Positions 46,471-55,674 of a DNA stretch of 64,000 nucleotides are shown piece after piece (position 1 is the first letter of the stretch; the number at the start of each line of letters is the position of its first letter). The translations under genes and the position numbers were made by a program. The notes below the pieces were generated by a model. It was not told where the DNA came from. It did not search any database and saw only the letters and a list, made by a program, of their open reading frames with translations. Origin of the DNA: Forficula auricularia (lineage: Eukaryota; Arthropoda; Insecta; Dermaptera; Forficulidae); assembly GCA_024734495.1 (NCBI GenBank), contig JALMQS010000085.1:912474-976473 (forward strand), written 5' to 3'.

Positions 46471-46960
46471 CATTAAACAGTAACTAATAAATATTTTAAG
46501 AAAATTTCAATTCATAGTTACAACACAGTTTCTGAGATAATAATTAATAAATAATGAGAAATTTATCTCATCCAAGTAGGAAGGGATTACACTAAAAACA
46601 AGCTGGCAACAACACATTTATTTAACCTAAAAAGTGTACGAAATTGGGTTAACTTTAGTACATTTTTTTACGTTTTTTCGCGTCAGCCATTGCCGTAACA
46701 GTTTTCAATAACTTATTAAGAACTTTTTGTTTTATAAATCTCCTTTTATAATGTACTTTATCTGACATTTCTATGATAAAATATATACAAGCTCGGACAG
46801 TGTTTCCAGATTTTTCAAAGGAGCAGTTAGTTGTACGGGATTGCCTAGTAGTGTTAAAGAAACAGCAAAAAGTTTTGGGCTTATGAATTATGAATCTTTA
46901 TTGTCTGTACTATATACTCTAGCATTAACTTTTTGTTAATATTTTCGTGATACAACTATC
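46470..46960 (+). repeat. Repeat X, copy 1 (about 490 bp)
   Basis: It is the inverted partner of 57480-57960, sharing CAAGCTGGCAACAACAC, ATTAAGAACTTTTTGTTTTA, AAATATATACAAGCTCGGAC and TATGAATTATGAATCTTTAT with point differences. No coding potential is conserved between the copies and no terminal repeats were noted. Confidence 0.75.
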
Positions 46961-46987
46961 TGAAATAAAAAAAAAATATTCCAAATT

Positions 46988-47188
46988 TTATAAAAGAAAG
47001 CGCTCTTCCCTGGTATGGCTTCTGAATAAGTATCTTTTTGCTCGCTTTTCAATTCCCTCGGGATCGAGATCATTTGCTTGTCCTGGATTGTATCTTAACA
47101 GCATCGATCGAGTGCGGGGGCGATGACGGATTTCAAGAAGTGAACGATAAGCACGTTCCCAAGTAGCGTCGGCTCCAATTGAACCACT
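46988..47188 (-). CDS. Possible exon of an unrecognised gene (terminal, minus strand)
   Basis: A balanced-composition block in AT-rich sequence is open for 66 codons on the minus strand: GSIGADATWERAYRSLLEIR, HRPRTRSMLLRYNPGQANDL, DPEGIEKRAKRYLFRSHTRE, ERFLL and stop. Codon use looks coding-like, with mixed third positions. No ATG is available, so it would need an upstream exon. An AG at 47187-47188 could be the acceptor, but the tract before it is purine-rich, which is weak. The dibasic KR near the end could be a processing site or chance. The plus strand also has a short open terminal-exon-like stretch after TTAACAG. I do not recognise the family. Confidence 0.4.
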   Translation of the reverse strand, partial: SGSIGADATWERAYRSLLEIRHRPRTRSMLLRYNPGQANDLDPEGIEKRAKRYLFRSHTREERFLL

Positions 47189-47469
47189 TTACTTGTCTCT
47201 CCCCTTCGCCGTTTAATTAAATTTCTACCATCTCCTTCTTCCTCCACATGGAATCACCTTTTCATCTCAAAAATATCTATCACTAGCTTATGATATTATA
47301 AGATCTCATCCTCACTAAGCAAAGGATTAAAATAGTATCCTGGAATATTTGAAAACATTTTTACGGCTACGCCCCACAGACTTTTCTTGCCAGGTATTGA
47401 TCAACATTATCAAAAATCAGATTGAACCAAGGAATCTGCAAAAATTGTTTCTGTTAATAGACGTTTTCT

Positions 47470-48045
47470 TATAATGATACTGATACAAGAATAAGTTGCA
47501 CCGAAAAGGTTCAACCTCTGAAGTCCGCGGTGGACCCTTGTATCTTGGAAATAAGAAGAGATTTAGGGATTGGGTCGGAGTTGAAGGTGTTCGTGGATGC
47601 GTGTCTTGAAAGATTGAAGGTTATATGTTGCTGGGAAGACGGTCCGGAGAAGAGAGTTCCAGTCTCTAGATGTCATACGGATAAATGAGTTGGCAAATGC
47701 GTTCGTTCGATTACTATCCAATTTAGGCGCGTATGGGTGTTGAGTTCTAGAAAATTGTGTATTTCGCGCAAATGAAGCCTTTGGAGGGATTATTGATTTT
47801 AACTCTTCTGAACAAATGCCATGGTAGTATCTATAAAAAAGAGAATGGGAGGAGTCAGATCTACGATAGGCCGGGTAGTCGAGAGTGTCAGTCAATGATG
47901 GATATCCTATCAGTCTGATAGCCCGCCTCTGAATTGCATCTAAGGTATTAAGAGAAATTGGAGGGTCCTCTCTACAAATTAGAGCAATATTCGAGACAGG
48001 TGCGAATGTGACCCTTGTAAAAGATAAGAAGTTGAGTGGGGGTGA
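47470..48045 (-). pseudogene. Non-LTR retrotransposon C-terminal end, second copy
   Basis: The minus strand reads LNTLDAIQRRAIRLIGYPSL, a break, then SLFYRYYHGICSEELKSIIP, RNTQFSRTQHPYAPKLDSNR, TNAFANSFIRMTSRDWNSLL and RTVFPATYNLQSFKTRIHEH, ending LQLRPNP and stop at 47563. It is the same family as 28494-29222 and has the same 3' end (AATGATACTGATACAAGAA on the plus strand). The last 110 codons are intact, and the more upstream part is frameshifted. Confidence 0.87.
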
Positions 48046-48149
48046 AAAAGCGTTTGGTCCGGAAAAGAAAAACTATTCCACCCCTCACATATAACTTTGA
48101 AATGAGTCATAGCTCTATTTAGGACTGGTTTTTAGACGGTTCGGTTGGC

Positions 48150-48480
48150 TGAGGCCAAAAATCAGCCCGAAATGGAGGTATACGAACCGATCTGAATATA
48201 CAAGAAATCATAAGATGGTGTCATCTATTAAATTCGATGGAATGGAATATTTTTAATTATATGTCAGAGGGGTTGTTTTTCACCCCTCGGGAATCGAACC
48301 CGAGTGCCAGTAACAGCAATCCGGGCCATCTGGCTCACCTGAGGGATGCGAACCTCTCTGACATATGTACACGCGTAAAAGGGGGTGAAAAACAACTCCT
48401 CTGATATATAATTAAAAATATTCCATTCCATCGAATTTAATAGATGACAGCATCTTATGATTTCTTGTAAATTTGAATCT
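48150..48480. repeat. Two SINE-like copies in inverted orientation
   Basis: The minus-strand copy (about 48150-48370) has a tRNA-like B box GGGTTCGATTCCCG (plus CGGGAATCGAACCC) and an A-box-like GTGAGCCAGATGGCCC. A plus-strand copy of the shared 3' half follows (GAAAAACAACTCCTCTGATA, TTCCATTCCATCGAATTTAA, GATGACAGCATCTTATGA). Together they form a palindrome of about 300 bp. Confidence 0.7.
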
Positions 48481-48528
48481 ATTACCATCGGCAAATTAAT
48501 ATCTTTCAGATCTGAATATACTCTAACC

Positions 48529-49567
48529 CAGTGTTTCTCAACCTTTTGTAGAGCGAGGAACCCTAGAGCACTTCGTCGCCTTAGAGAGTAAACCTGCTAA
48601 CTCACAACAAGGAAATTTTACAGTGCATAGAAAAAACAAACAATATTTAATATTATTGTTATGGAAAAAAACTATTTTTCATATTTTTTTTCAACAACAT
48701 TACGATCGTAATTTTAAGTAGCAGTTTTAATTGGACGATGCTGCATCTGTTTTCTTCGGAACGGTATTAATATGTCATATATGATAAAAATGGAGTTAGC
48801 AGGTTTACTCTCTAAGCCGACGACTTATATTTATTTCTGAGGAACCCCCTAACACAGACAAAAAAAAACCCTAGCACTAAAATATGAGAGATTTAATTTT
48901 TCGTCAAAATATCAACATCATGCTACTTTTATAGCTTCCAAATACGATATTAACCTACCGCAGCTGATGACGGTGGTGCCAGATCTTAAATATTTGCTAG
49001 ATTTTGGGGAAATTGGATACAAAAAACGTGCATTTTAACCTAACATTTTTTTTCATGAATAATATTATTATTAAATTTTTTTGGTAATATCATTGGGATA
49101 CCCACCCCCTTTCGGACCGGACAGGTTTTTTTACATATTCAATGTGTATACCTACTCATAAATAATATTCTCATCTATTTGAAAAGCAATATTATTTCAA
49201 ACGTCATTAATAACTAAATAATAATGAAACAATTTAATTGATGTTTTCATTTTGTTACTAATTTAACGTAAGTACTCGTTGTATTATAAAAAAGTTAACG
49301 ACCTTTAGAGCAACAAAAATGGTATCACTGAAACAATAATAGTGATGTTCATCGCATTCTTAAGTATGGTTTTATTTGACTAAGGTAATACTTAGACTCT
49401 AAATTTAGTATTATTTTCTTTACAGGACAAATTTTTTGAGGGGTGATACTACTAATTACTATTTTTGTTTTTCTATTTTTTTCTTTTATTGATCTCTAGG
49501 CACGGGAACCCCAAATCTCTTTTTGAGAAACCCTGGGGCTCAGCGGAACCCAGGTTGAGAATCACTG
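48529..49567. mobile_element. hAT-type non-autonomous element, about 1.04 kb
   Basis: It starts CAGTGTTTCTCAACCTTTTG and ends AGGTTGAGAATCACTG, hAT-like inverted ends. The flanking 8-mers CTCTAACC and CCTTGACC agree at only five positions, so the duplication is decayed or absent. An internal GAGGAACCC and GGGAACCCC also face each other. A GTTAGCAGGTTTACTCTCTAA segment near the left end recurs inverted near 48800. No transposase was found. Confidence 0.78.
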
Positions 49568-49597
49568 CCTTGACCGAAACGAGCCTCACATGGTTTA

Positions 49598-49680
49598 GTC
49601 AGGGCGTGCTCTGTTTCGGGGGCCCATTTATTTTCTAATCAATCACTCATTAAAAAACCGAAAACCCTCGGATGACATAA
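49598..49680 (+). repeat. Single diverged unit of the 19.74-kb tandem repeat
   Basis: GGGCGTGCTCTGTTTCGGGG, CCCATTTATTTTCTAATCAA and AAAACCGAAAACCCTCGG follow the unit at 19738-19892. Confidence 0.6.
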
Positions 49681-49959
49681 TAGTTCTAAAAAATGCACAT
49701 GAGACACACAGCTTTTTCAAAATAAATAAATAATTACTAAGCATTAGTTTTCTAAAATTGAATAAGCATTAAAAAGTTTAATAACATCTGTAGGGATTTG
49801 GGTGTCACTCATTCAGCAGTAATAACTTCGGTCGGTCTATCTTTCAATGGTTAGAAATGTTCGAAAAATAATTTATAAGTATATAAGAGTTCAAATTGCC
49901 TATAGAAATAGACTTTAAATTTCGTAGAAAATCCCAAGAGGCTATTGTCATCTTTAAGA

Positions 49960-50105
49960 TCCGAGATGGAATGGATCATTTTATTCATTTTATGCCAGAA
50001 GTTTTTTTTACTGATATAGTTATGTCAGAGAGGTTTTCCTGGAGTGCTAATTTTGGCACTCGAATTCGAGTCACGAGGGAATAAAAACTTCTGATATATA
50101 ATTAA
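49960..50105 (+). repeat. SINE-like family copy ('GTCAGAGAGG')
   Basis: TATGTCAGAGAGGTTTTCCT, GGCACTCGAATTCGAGTCAC (B-box region) and AACTTCTGATATATAATTAA match the copy at 51.25 kb. Its 3' end abuts the following TIR-family element. Confidence 0.6.
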
Positions 50106-50108
50106 AAC

Positions 50109-50712
50109 AATAAGCTGACTTGTTCTGATGTGGCCATCTACTTGACTTTACCATACAACTTGGCCCCTCACTTATATTTAATATTTAATAAAATTATTTA
50201 TAATCATTTAGGGGAGGGGTGGGGTAGTTTTTGCATTTTTAGACTTCTGGGGTCCCATTGATTATGTATAAAAAATTTGGTTGAGTTTACTCAAATGGCC
50301 TAGATTTTTAATTTAAAATCCCCCCTCCACCCCCCTTAATTTTGGGTCGATATGCACCAAAAATCTTAATCTCAATGGATCAAAACTACCTGTAAAATTT
50401 GGTTTCGATATTCACACTAGTTGTTGAGCTAGCTCGTCCACAATCATTTGGTAACTCACAGACTAACAGACAACCAGACAGACAGACTAACAGACATTTT
50501 GACAAAACAATTATTATCTCGAAAAATATAATTTTTTCGATGTTCACTTATTAGAGCTTTTTGGTAACGCGAAATGCCATCTTTTCGTTCAATTTTTTTA
50601 ATCAAAATAGTTTCAGCCGATTTTGGAATATTTCGAAAAACAGAAGGAAAAAACCACTTTTTTTATGCACGATTACAATACTTGACCATACCCTGTATGG
50701 TAAAGTAAAAAT
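50109..50712 (-). mobile_element. 'ACTTTACCATACA' TIR family, copy D (full)
   Basis: On the minus strand it runs from TACTTTACCATACAGGGTAT to TGTATGGTAAAGTCAAGTAG and ACAAGTCAGCTTATT. The G-rich middle, TCTGTCTGTCTGG tract and CGAGCTAGCTCAACAACTAG box are present. Confidence 0.8.
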
Positions 50713-50823
50713 AATCCATTCGATCTCGGATCTAATGGATGACAACCTCTTGTGATTTATTTATATATTTACAAGTATTATTTTTTCAGTCTATCTGTCC
50801 TTTACAACTAAATTTGATACTAA

Positions 50824-50920
50824 CCCAGGTAACCACAATATCCTAAGAATATTCTAAGGATATTCTAAGGACATTTAAATCTTCTTAGAATATTCTGAGG
50901 ATATTGTGTGTTACCTGGGA
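50824..50920. repeat. 97-bp near-perfect hairpin
   Basis: CCCAGGTAACCACAATATCC at the left pairs with GGATATTGTGTGTTACCTGGG at the right, and the inner part (CTAAGAATATTCTAAG) pairs too. It could be a tiny MITE or the template of a small hairpin RNA. No matching copy was seen elsewhere in the window. Confidence 0.75.
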
Positions 50921-51250
50921 ACCGATCAAATTGAAGAGATGTTGTTTCCTTTATTTTGTAAAAATTTAGAATTAGATTTTGCACCAAAATACATAATTCC
51001 ACAAGGCTTTAAAGTATAATTGTGCAAATTTTCGTTCAGTTTAGATAAAGGGGATAAAATTTAAATGTTTCTTAAATTTATTTTTCCTTAAAATTATGTA
51101 ATTTATTTTTCAAATTTAAATTTTTCCTCAACACCCCCAATCCCAACTAAGGTCACTATCGCACAATTCAATTATTCCATTGTCCCCAAGCCCCCACTTT
51201 GTGAAACACGGCACTATACCTTTAAATTTCACAAATTAAGATTGATAAGT

Positions 51251-51440
51251 GAAATATTTAGCGCGATACTTATGTCAGAGAGATTTACCTGACAAGATAG
51301 CTAATTAGCCCAGATTGCTCATTTGCACTCGAGTTCGAATCTAGAGTTGGCGAAAACAACCCTTCTGAAATGTAATTAAAAAATCCATTCCATCCACCTC
51401 TTGTGATTTTCTTAGATATTTGCAAGTATTATTTTCAATA
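51251..51440 (+). mobile_element. SINE-like family, best plus-strand copy
   Basis: The head is GTGAAATATTTAGCGCGATA. A tRNA-like segment has CAAGATAGCTAATTAGCCC (A-box-like) and GAGTTCGAATCTAG (B box). The tail is AACAACCCTTCTGAAATGTA, ATCCATTCCATCCACC, TCTTGTGATTTTCTTAGATA, ending near TGCAAGTATTATTTT. The tail alone recurs at 45.56 and 50.71 kb, suggesting a LINE-derived 3' end. Confidence 0.65.
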
Positions 51441-51910
51441 ATTATTATTTTAAATATATTATTATAATAAAATAATACAAATCTTTATAAAACAAACTTG
51501 GAACGTTTATTTTTGGATTAGACGTTTCAGGAGAAATTCTCCCTTTATCAATAGAAATTTTTTTAAAAATTGAAAAAGAAAAAAGTTTAATAATAAAACT
51601 TGAGTAAGATACGAGGTAGGTTTCACAAAAAAAGAAATAAAACAAAATTGAGTTTTGAATTCGATATATTTCGGGGGTTAGCCCATCATCAGGAGTCTAA
51701 GAAAACTGATTATATATTGGAAAAATAGTTTTACGAACTCCTTAAAAGTTAAAGAAAAAAGTTGTTTTCACTAATCTATATCCAAACGCCTCCCAAAGGT
51801 CGAAAACAATTTTCTTCTTCACTCCAACTACAATGAGTCCGCGTCGAAATACAATTATAAATTAAATTAAATTAGGGTACGAAGAAAAGATTTTTATATT
51901 ATAGAGAAAA

Positions 51911-52001
51911 GGATCAGCCGGAATTCGAACACGGGATCTTCGCATATGAACTGCGATGCCTTTATAAGAGCCTTAGCTCTTATCCTCTCGGCCACTGATC
52001 C
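51911..52001 (-). tRNA. tRNA-like sequence (pseudo-tRNA, UCA anticodon position) with extra D-arm hairpin
   Basis: On the minus strand it has a perfect seven-pair acceptor stem (GGATCAG/CTGATCC), TG, then GCC...GGC as a D stem. The D loop is swollen by a perfect hairpin TAAGAGC-TAAG-GCTCTTA. The anticodon arm is TCGCA-GTTCATA-TGCGA (anticodon position TCA), the variable loop is AGATC, and the T arm is CCGTG-TTCGAAT-TCCGG (three Watson-Crick pairs plus a wobble). Total 91 nt against about 73 for a normal class I tRNA. It may be a tRNA-derived module of the foldback element rather than a working tRNA. Confidence 0.5.
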
Positions 52002-52019
52002 CCGAACCCAAGCTGATAC

Positions 52020-52205
52020 TTAATGTCTATATGAATTTAGAATTTCATTTTTATTTAATCTTTTAATCTCTTCCTCTTTAATTTTCCGCAGCTCTGTAGT
52101 TGGCTTGACTAATAAATAGTCCAAGAGCTGGTGACACATTTTTGAGTACGGATTTGACCCAACTAGAAATAATGCGTAATAGTACCGTCTATGATAGTTG
52201 TACAA
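52020..52205 (-). CDS. Short open frame in the left foldback arm
   Basis: 61 codons on the minus strand include CHQLLDYLLVKPTTELRKIK, EEEIKRLNKNEILNSYRH, a lysine/glutamate-rich helical-looking end. It stops just before the tRNA-like sequence. The first third lies in the palindromic arm and the charged end is in arm sequence missing from the right side. It may be the remnant of a gene captured by the element. I do not recognise it. Confidence 0.25.
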   Translation of the reverse strand: MYNYHRRYYYALFLVGSNPYSKMCHQLLDYLLVKPTTELRKIKEEEIKRLNKNEILNSYRH

Positions 52206-53215
52206 GGAATGGCCAGTCTGGCTGGTCTAAGCAGGTGGACCAGGTACTGCGCATGGTGTGAGTGCGGTAAAAAATACATATGTGTTAAAAAATATTTTTG
52301 ACCCACAATGAAATTATAAAAATTATAATTTATAATCAATTATAAACATAATATATTCACCCCAGACCATTTGAGTGGTGGGACGTGGAACCAGACCACC
52401 CAAAGTGTATTTTTACAACATGCAAAAAAATAGCATCATGCTGGTCTGGTTCTACGTCCCACCACTCAAATGGTCTGGGGTGAATATATTATGTTTATAA
52501 TTGACTATAAATTATAATTTTTATAATTTCATTGTGGGTCAAAAATATTTTTTAACACATATGTATTTTTTACCGCACTCACACCATGCGCAGTACCTGG
52601 TCACCTGCTTAGACCATCCAGACTGGCCATTCCTTGTACAACTATCATAGACGGTACTATTATGCATTATTTCTAGTTGGGTCAAATCCGTACTCAAAAA
52701 TGTGTCACCAGCTCTTGGACTATAAACTATATCTGATCCTTTTGTCTATAATATAAAAATCTTTTCTTCGTTCCCTAATTTAGTTTTCAACAAGGGTTGT
52801 TTTGGAAACATTAGCGAAAACAACTATTTTTTTCTTTTTTCAATTAAAAAAAAATTCTATTAATAAAGTGTGAATTTCTCCTGAAACGTCAAAAATAAAC
52901 GTTCCAAGTTTATTTTATAAAGATTTGTATTTTTTTATTATATTAAAACAATCAATAATTATTTTTTCTTTTCTATATTATTATAATTAAATATATCTAA
53001 TAATTCAACAGGTGTGAATGATGGAAAATTTTATATAAAATATATTTATTAAATACTATTTCTTTGCTAAAACGTAATTGTTTAAATCTATTATTATATT
53101 CCTATTATGGTAAAAATAACGCCAAATAGATAACCATTGTGCGGATTTTAAATAAACCGATTGGGTTCACTTGAATGGAGGGAGGATTGACTAATAAATA
53201 GCCGGCTGGGAAATC

Positions 53216-53311
53216 TCAATTGAAAGGGTTGTCCTCCACTCCAATGCTATCTCCGGGGTACAGACAGACAGCCTCATGTTCAGAGTAGGGGTCAATCGTC
53301 GCTCTATGACC
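53216..53311 (-). CDS. Possible terminal exon of an unrecognised gene
   Basis: Minus strand: a good acceptor (CTCTTTCCTGTCTTTTACCAG) is followed in phase 0 by 31 codons, GHRATIDPYSEHEAVCLYPG then DSIGVEDNPFN, and a TGA stop. The block is GC-richer than everything for a kilobase around it, and codon choice is balanced. It reads like a C-terminal tail of a longer protein. No upstream partner exon could be identified, and a conserved non-coding element remains possible. Confidence 0.35.
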   Translation of the reverse strand, partial: GHRATIDPYSEHEAVCLYPGDSIGVEDNPFN

Positions 53312-53480
53312 CTGGTAAAAGACAGGAAAGAGCGGGACGTGTGCAAGTTTTTCTCGACATCCGCGATGACGTGTTTGCGAAATTCCCCCCTTGGCCACCC
53401 CCGGGCCGGAGGTTCGTTCGTTTATCTCCCTTGGAAAACTTTTGCATGTCGATGACTCATCTGACAGGATTCATTCGATT
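53312..53480. other. GC-rich flank of the 53.2-kb candidate exon
   Basis: It contains CCCCCCTTGGCCACCCCCGG and GTTCGTTCG. Both strands have short open frames, none convincing. If the exon call is right, this would be intron on the minus strand. Otherwise the whole 53.2-53.5 kb island may be regulatory. Confidence 0.3.
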
Positions 53481-53484
53481 GCGA

Positions 53485-54260
53485 TGTCAACGAGAATATT
53501 TTTCTAATTCCAATTGGCTTTATTATTATTTTTATTCTGGGCTATGCTTTTAGAATCCCTTTACCCATAGGCAATATTTTACGGTGTCTCGTATTTGATT
53601 TAAAGTAAATATCAATTAAATAATAAATATTTAAGTAAAATTAGAGAAAAAATTCTAATTGAATTTCAAGATAATAACTCTATCGATTTCGATTCTATTA
53701 AATAAAATAAATTTGATTGTCAATTGTTTTCTATGGATTAACGAGAATGCATAGATTATAATCATAGAATATAATCTCTCTGTATATTGATAGATCTAAA
53801 TGAAATACAGGTACAATAATTTCAAAGGTCATCTCACAATCATATCAGAAATAAATTGCATACTCAAAGGGGATTCACAGCAATAAATCGAGGGATATTC
53901 ACCTCAATATTTTTTATATTCATTGGAGATGTTTTAATAGGGTAGATGTACTGGAAAAGTTTAGCAAGTTTAGTACAATCCACATGACTCATTAAAACCG
54001 AATTATTAATAATCTAATATTTAAAGAAATATGATTTTTATTTTCATGAACCTATTTACTGGTAAAAGTAAAACGAGACCCTTTTATCGCTATGATGTTT
54101 ATCTCGTTGGCTGTCAGAGAATTGTAACTTAAGTAAATAAGACACAAACTTAAAATTTACAGATTATCCCGAAAATCGTTTCAATATTTTAATGATATGA
54201 TTATTTTGGGGATATCGAGTTTTTTGTGGAGTTGAAAATAAAAAATTCGTTTTATCATAG
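53485..54260. other. AT-rich gene-free stretch
   Basis: Nothing was recognised. Confidence 0.45.
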
Positions 54261-54269
54261 GGTGTGAAG

Positions 54270-54438
54270 CGAGGGGTGAACTGCGATTGGAATAAGGTGT
54301 ATATCTGTACATGTTTTTGGAATTATGTGGAATTATTTTGGAATTCATTAGATAATGCCACTATATCTGTTGATCTTTCTACTTAGAAATAAAAGCGGAA
54401 GTAGATGAACACGATATTAGGTCGCGGTTCACCCCTCG
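54270..54438. mobile_element. MITE with 8-bp target duplication (hAT-type), copy 2
   Basis: The ends are CGAGGGGTGAACTGCGATT and GGTCGCGGTTCACCCCTCG. The flanks are GTGTGAAG and GTTTGAAG (seven of eight match). The inside has repeated TGGAATTATTTTGGAATT-like steps, paralleling the ACTTCCAAATA steps of the copy at 33.9 kb. Confidence 0.82.
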
Positions 54439-54539
54439 GTTTGAAGTATCCCTGTAAAGATCTCTTCAAAAGCAACAAGATATCATTTTTTTTTTTTATT
54501 TAAATGATGGTATGAGACTTCTAATGTGGTCATTTTCAT

Positions 54540-54725
54540 GGTTTATACCTGTCGGTCTTTAGAAATGAGAAAACTTAAAATTATTTTAAAAAATTATACA
54601 AATTCTTTCATTCTCTGTTTATCAAAGATATATAATACCGAATTTAATATCAAAAGTATTTTGGAAGATATAAAGTGTGGAACCCCTGATATGCGAGTCT
54701 GACTCGCACATGGCCGGCTAAATCT
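54540..54725 (-). repeat. Dispersed 'GCCGGCCATGTGCGAGTC' repeat, minus copy
   Basis: On the minus strand: TAGCCGGCCATGTGCGAGTC, GACTCGCATATCAGGGGTTCC, then TATCTTCCAAAATAC. It is the same family as 23105 and 26830. Confidence 0.65.
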
Positions 54726-54954
54726 AATATAATTATTTTATATAAACTAAAATAATTCTAATCGAAAGTATTCACACTACTTAAACAAATCAATAGAATA
54801 GAGTAAATTAATAATAAATATTCAAAGAAATACAGAAATTAGGAAATTTTTAGTACGCCTAATGTATGCAACCTGCCAACACACAGAAGTTTTTAGTTTT
54901 GCGTCACTTCGCTAAGAGAGCTGATCTTTATTCATTAAAACATATGTGTAATTA

Positions 54955-55582
54955 GGGTAGTCTCTATTTTGGGTATTTTTGAAATTTTACTCTGTCAGAG
55001 GATTCGAAATAAATAAAAAAAATATCCCCCAAGTTTCAAGATTCTATCTCAATTTTAACCAGCGCCCCTAAGCTATGTAGTTTTCCCATCTAAATAACTT
55101 GGGGTTTTTGGCATTGAAATATCAATTTTTTATTCCGGCCAAAGCAATGGTTCAAAAACCTTGAAACTCTGTAGAATTTATCCTTATAATAGGAGCTATT
55201 CTTTAGAATTTTTACAGATTTTGAACTATTATAATTTTGGAGACAGCTTGAAAAACAATTCTATATCTTAGTGTTAGTAAGTTATTAACTCCAAAATTAT
55301 AATAGGTAAAAATCTGAAAAAAATTCTGAGGGATAGCTCCTATTATAAGGATAAAGTGAACAGAGTTTTAAATTTTTTGAAACATTACTTTGGACAGAAT
55401 AAAAAATTGATCGTTCAATGACAAAAACCACATGTTATTTAGATGGGAAACTTTCATCGCTGTGTTAAAATTGAGATAGAGACTTGAAACTTGGGGGATA
55501 TTTTTTAAAATTTATTTAGAACTATATGAGGCACTGAGAGAGTAAAAATTCGAAAATACCCATAATAAGGACCACCCAGTGT
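54955..55582. repeat. Foldback, arms about 300 bp
   Basis: AAACTTGGGGGATATTTTT and TCCCCCAAGTTTCAAG face each other. ATTTTTTATTCCGGCCAAAG/ TTTGGACAGAATAAAAAAT and ATCCTTATAATAGGAGCTAT/ATAGCTCCTATTATAAGGAT pair around a turn near 55255. A single arm of this family lies at 13.5 kb. The outermost parts (GGGTATTTT...AAAATACCCAT and TAGGGTAGTC/GGACCACCCAGTG) may be decayed terminal repeats. Confidence 0.82.
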
Positions 55583-55628
55583 ATATATCCAAGTGCGAAT
55601 GGTTCCGTAAAACCAAAAACCACCTACA

Positions 55629-55670
<42 letters not shown>
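55629..55670. repeat. (TA)n microsatellite
   Basis: About 20 TA units, just 5' of the Helitron-like region. Confidence 0.9.
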
Positions 55671-55672
<2 letters not shown>

Positions 55673-55674
55673 GT

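Larger units (their letters stand above)
51437..52990. repeat. Compound foldback of about 1.5 kb
   Basis: Outer arms pair AATCTTTATAAAACAAACTT...ACGTTTCAGGAGAAATT (51.48-51.54 kb) with AATTTCTCCTGAAACGTC...AAGTTTATTTTATAAAGATT (52.88-52.93 kb). An inner element with ends TTAAATTAGGGTACGAAGAA and TTCTTCGTTCCCTAATTT spans about 51867-52786. Its core palindrome (52118-52730) pairs CAGGTACTGCGCATGGTGTG and ACCATTTGAGTGGTGGGACG with their complements around a 40-bp loop at about 52400-52440. The left inner arm carries about 220 bp absent from the right arm, including the tRNA-like fold. Confidence 0.85.
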
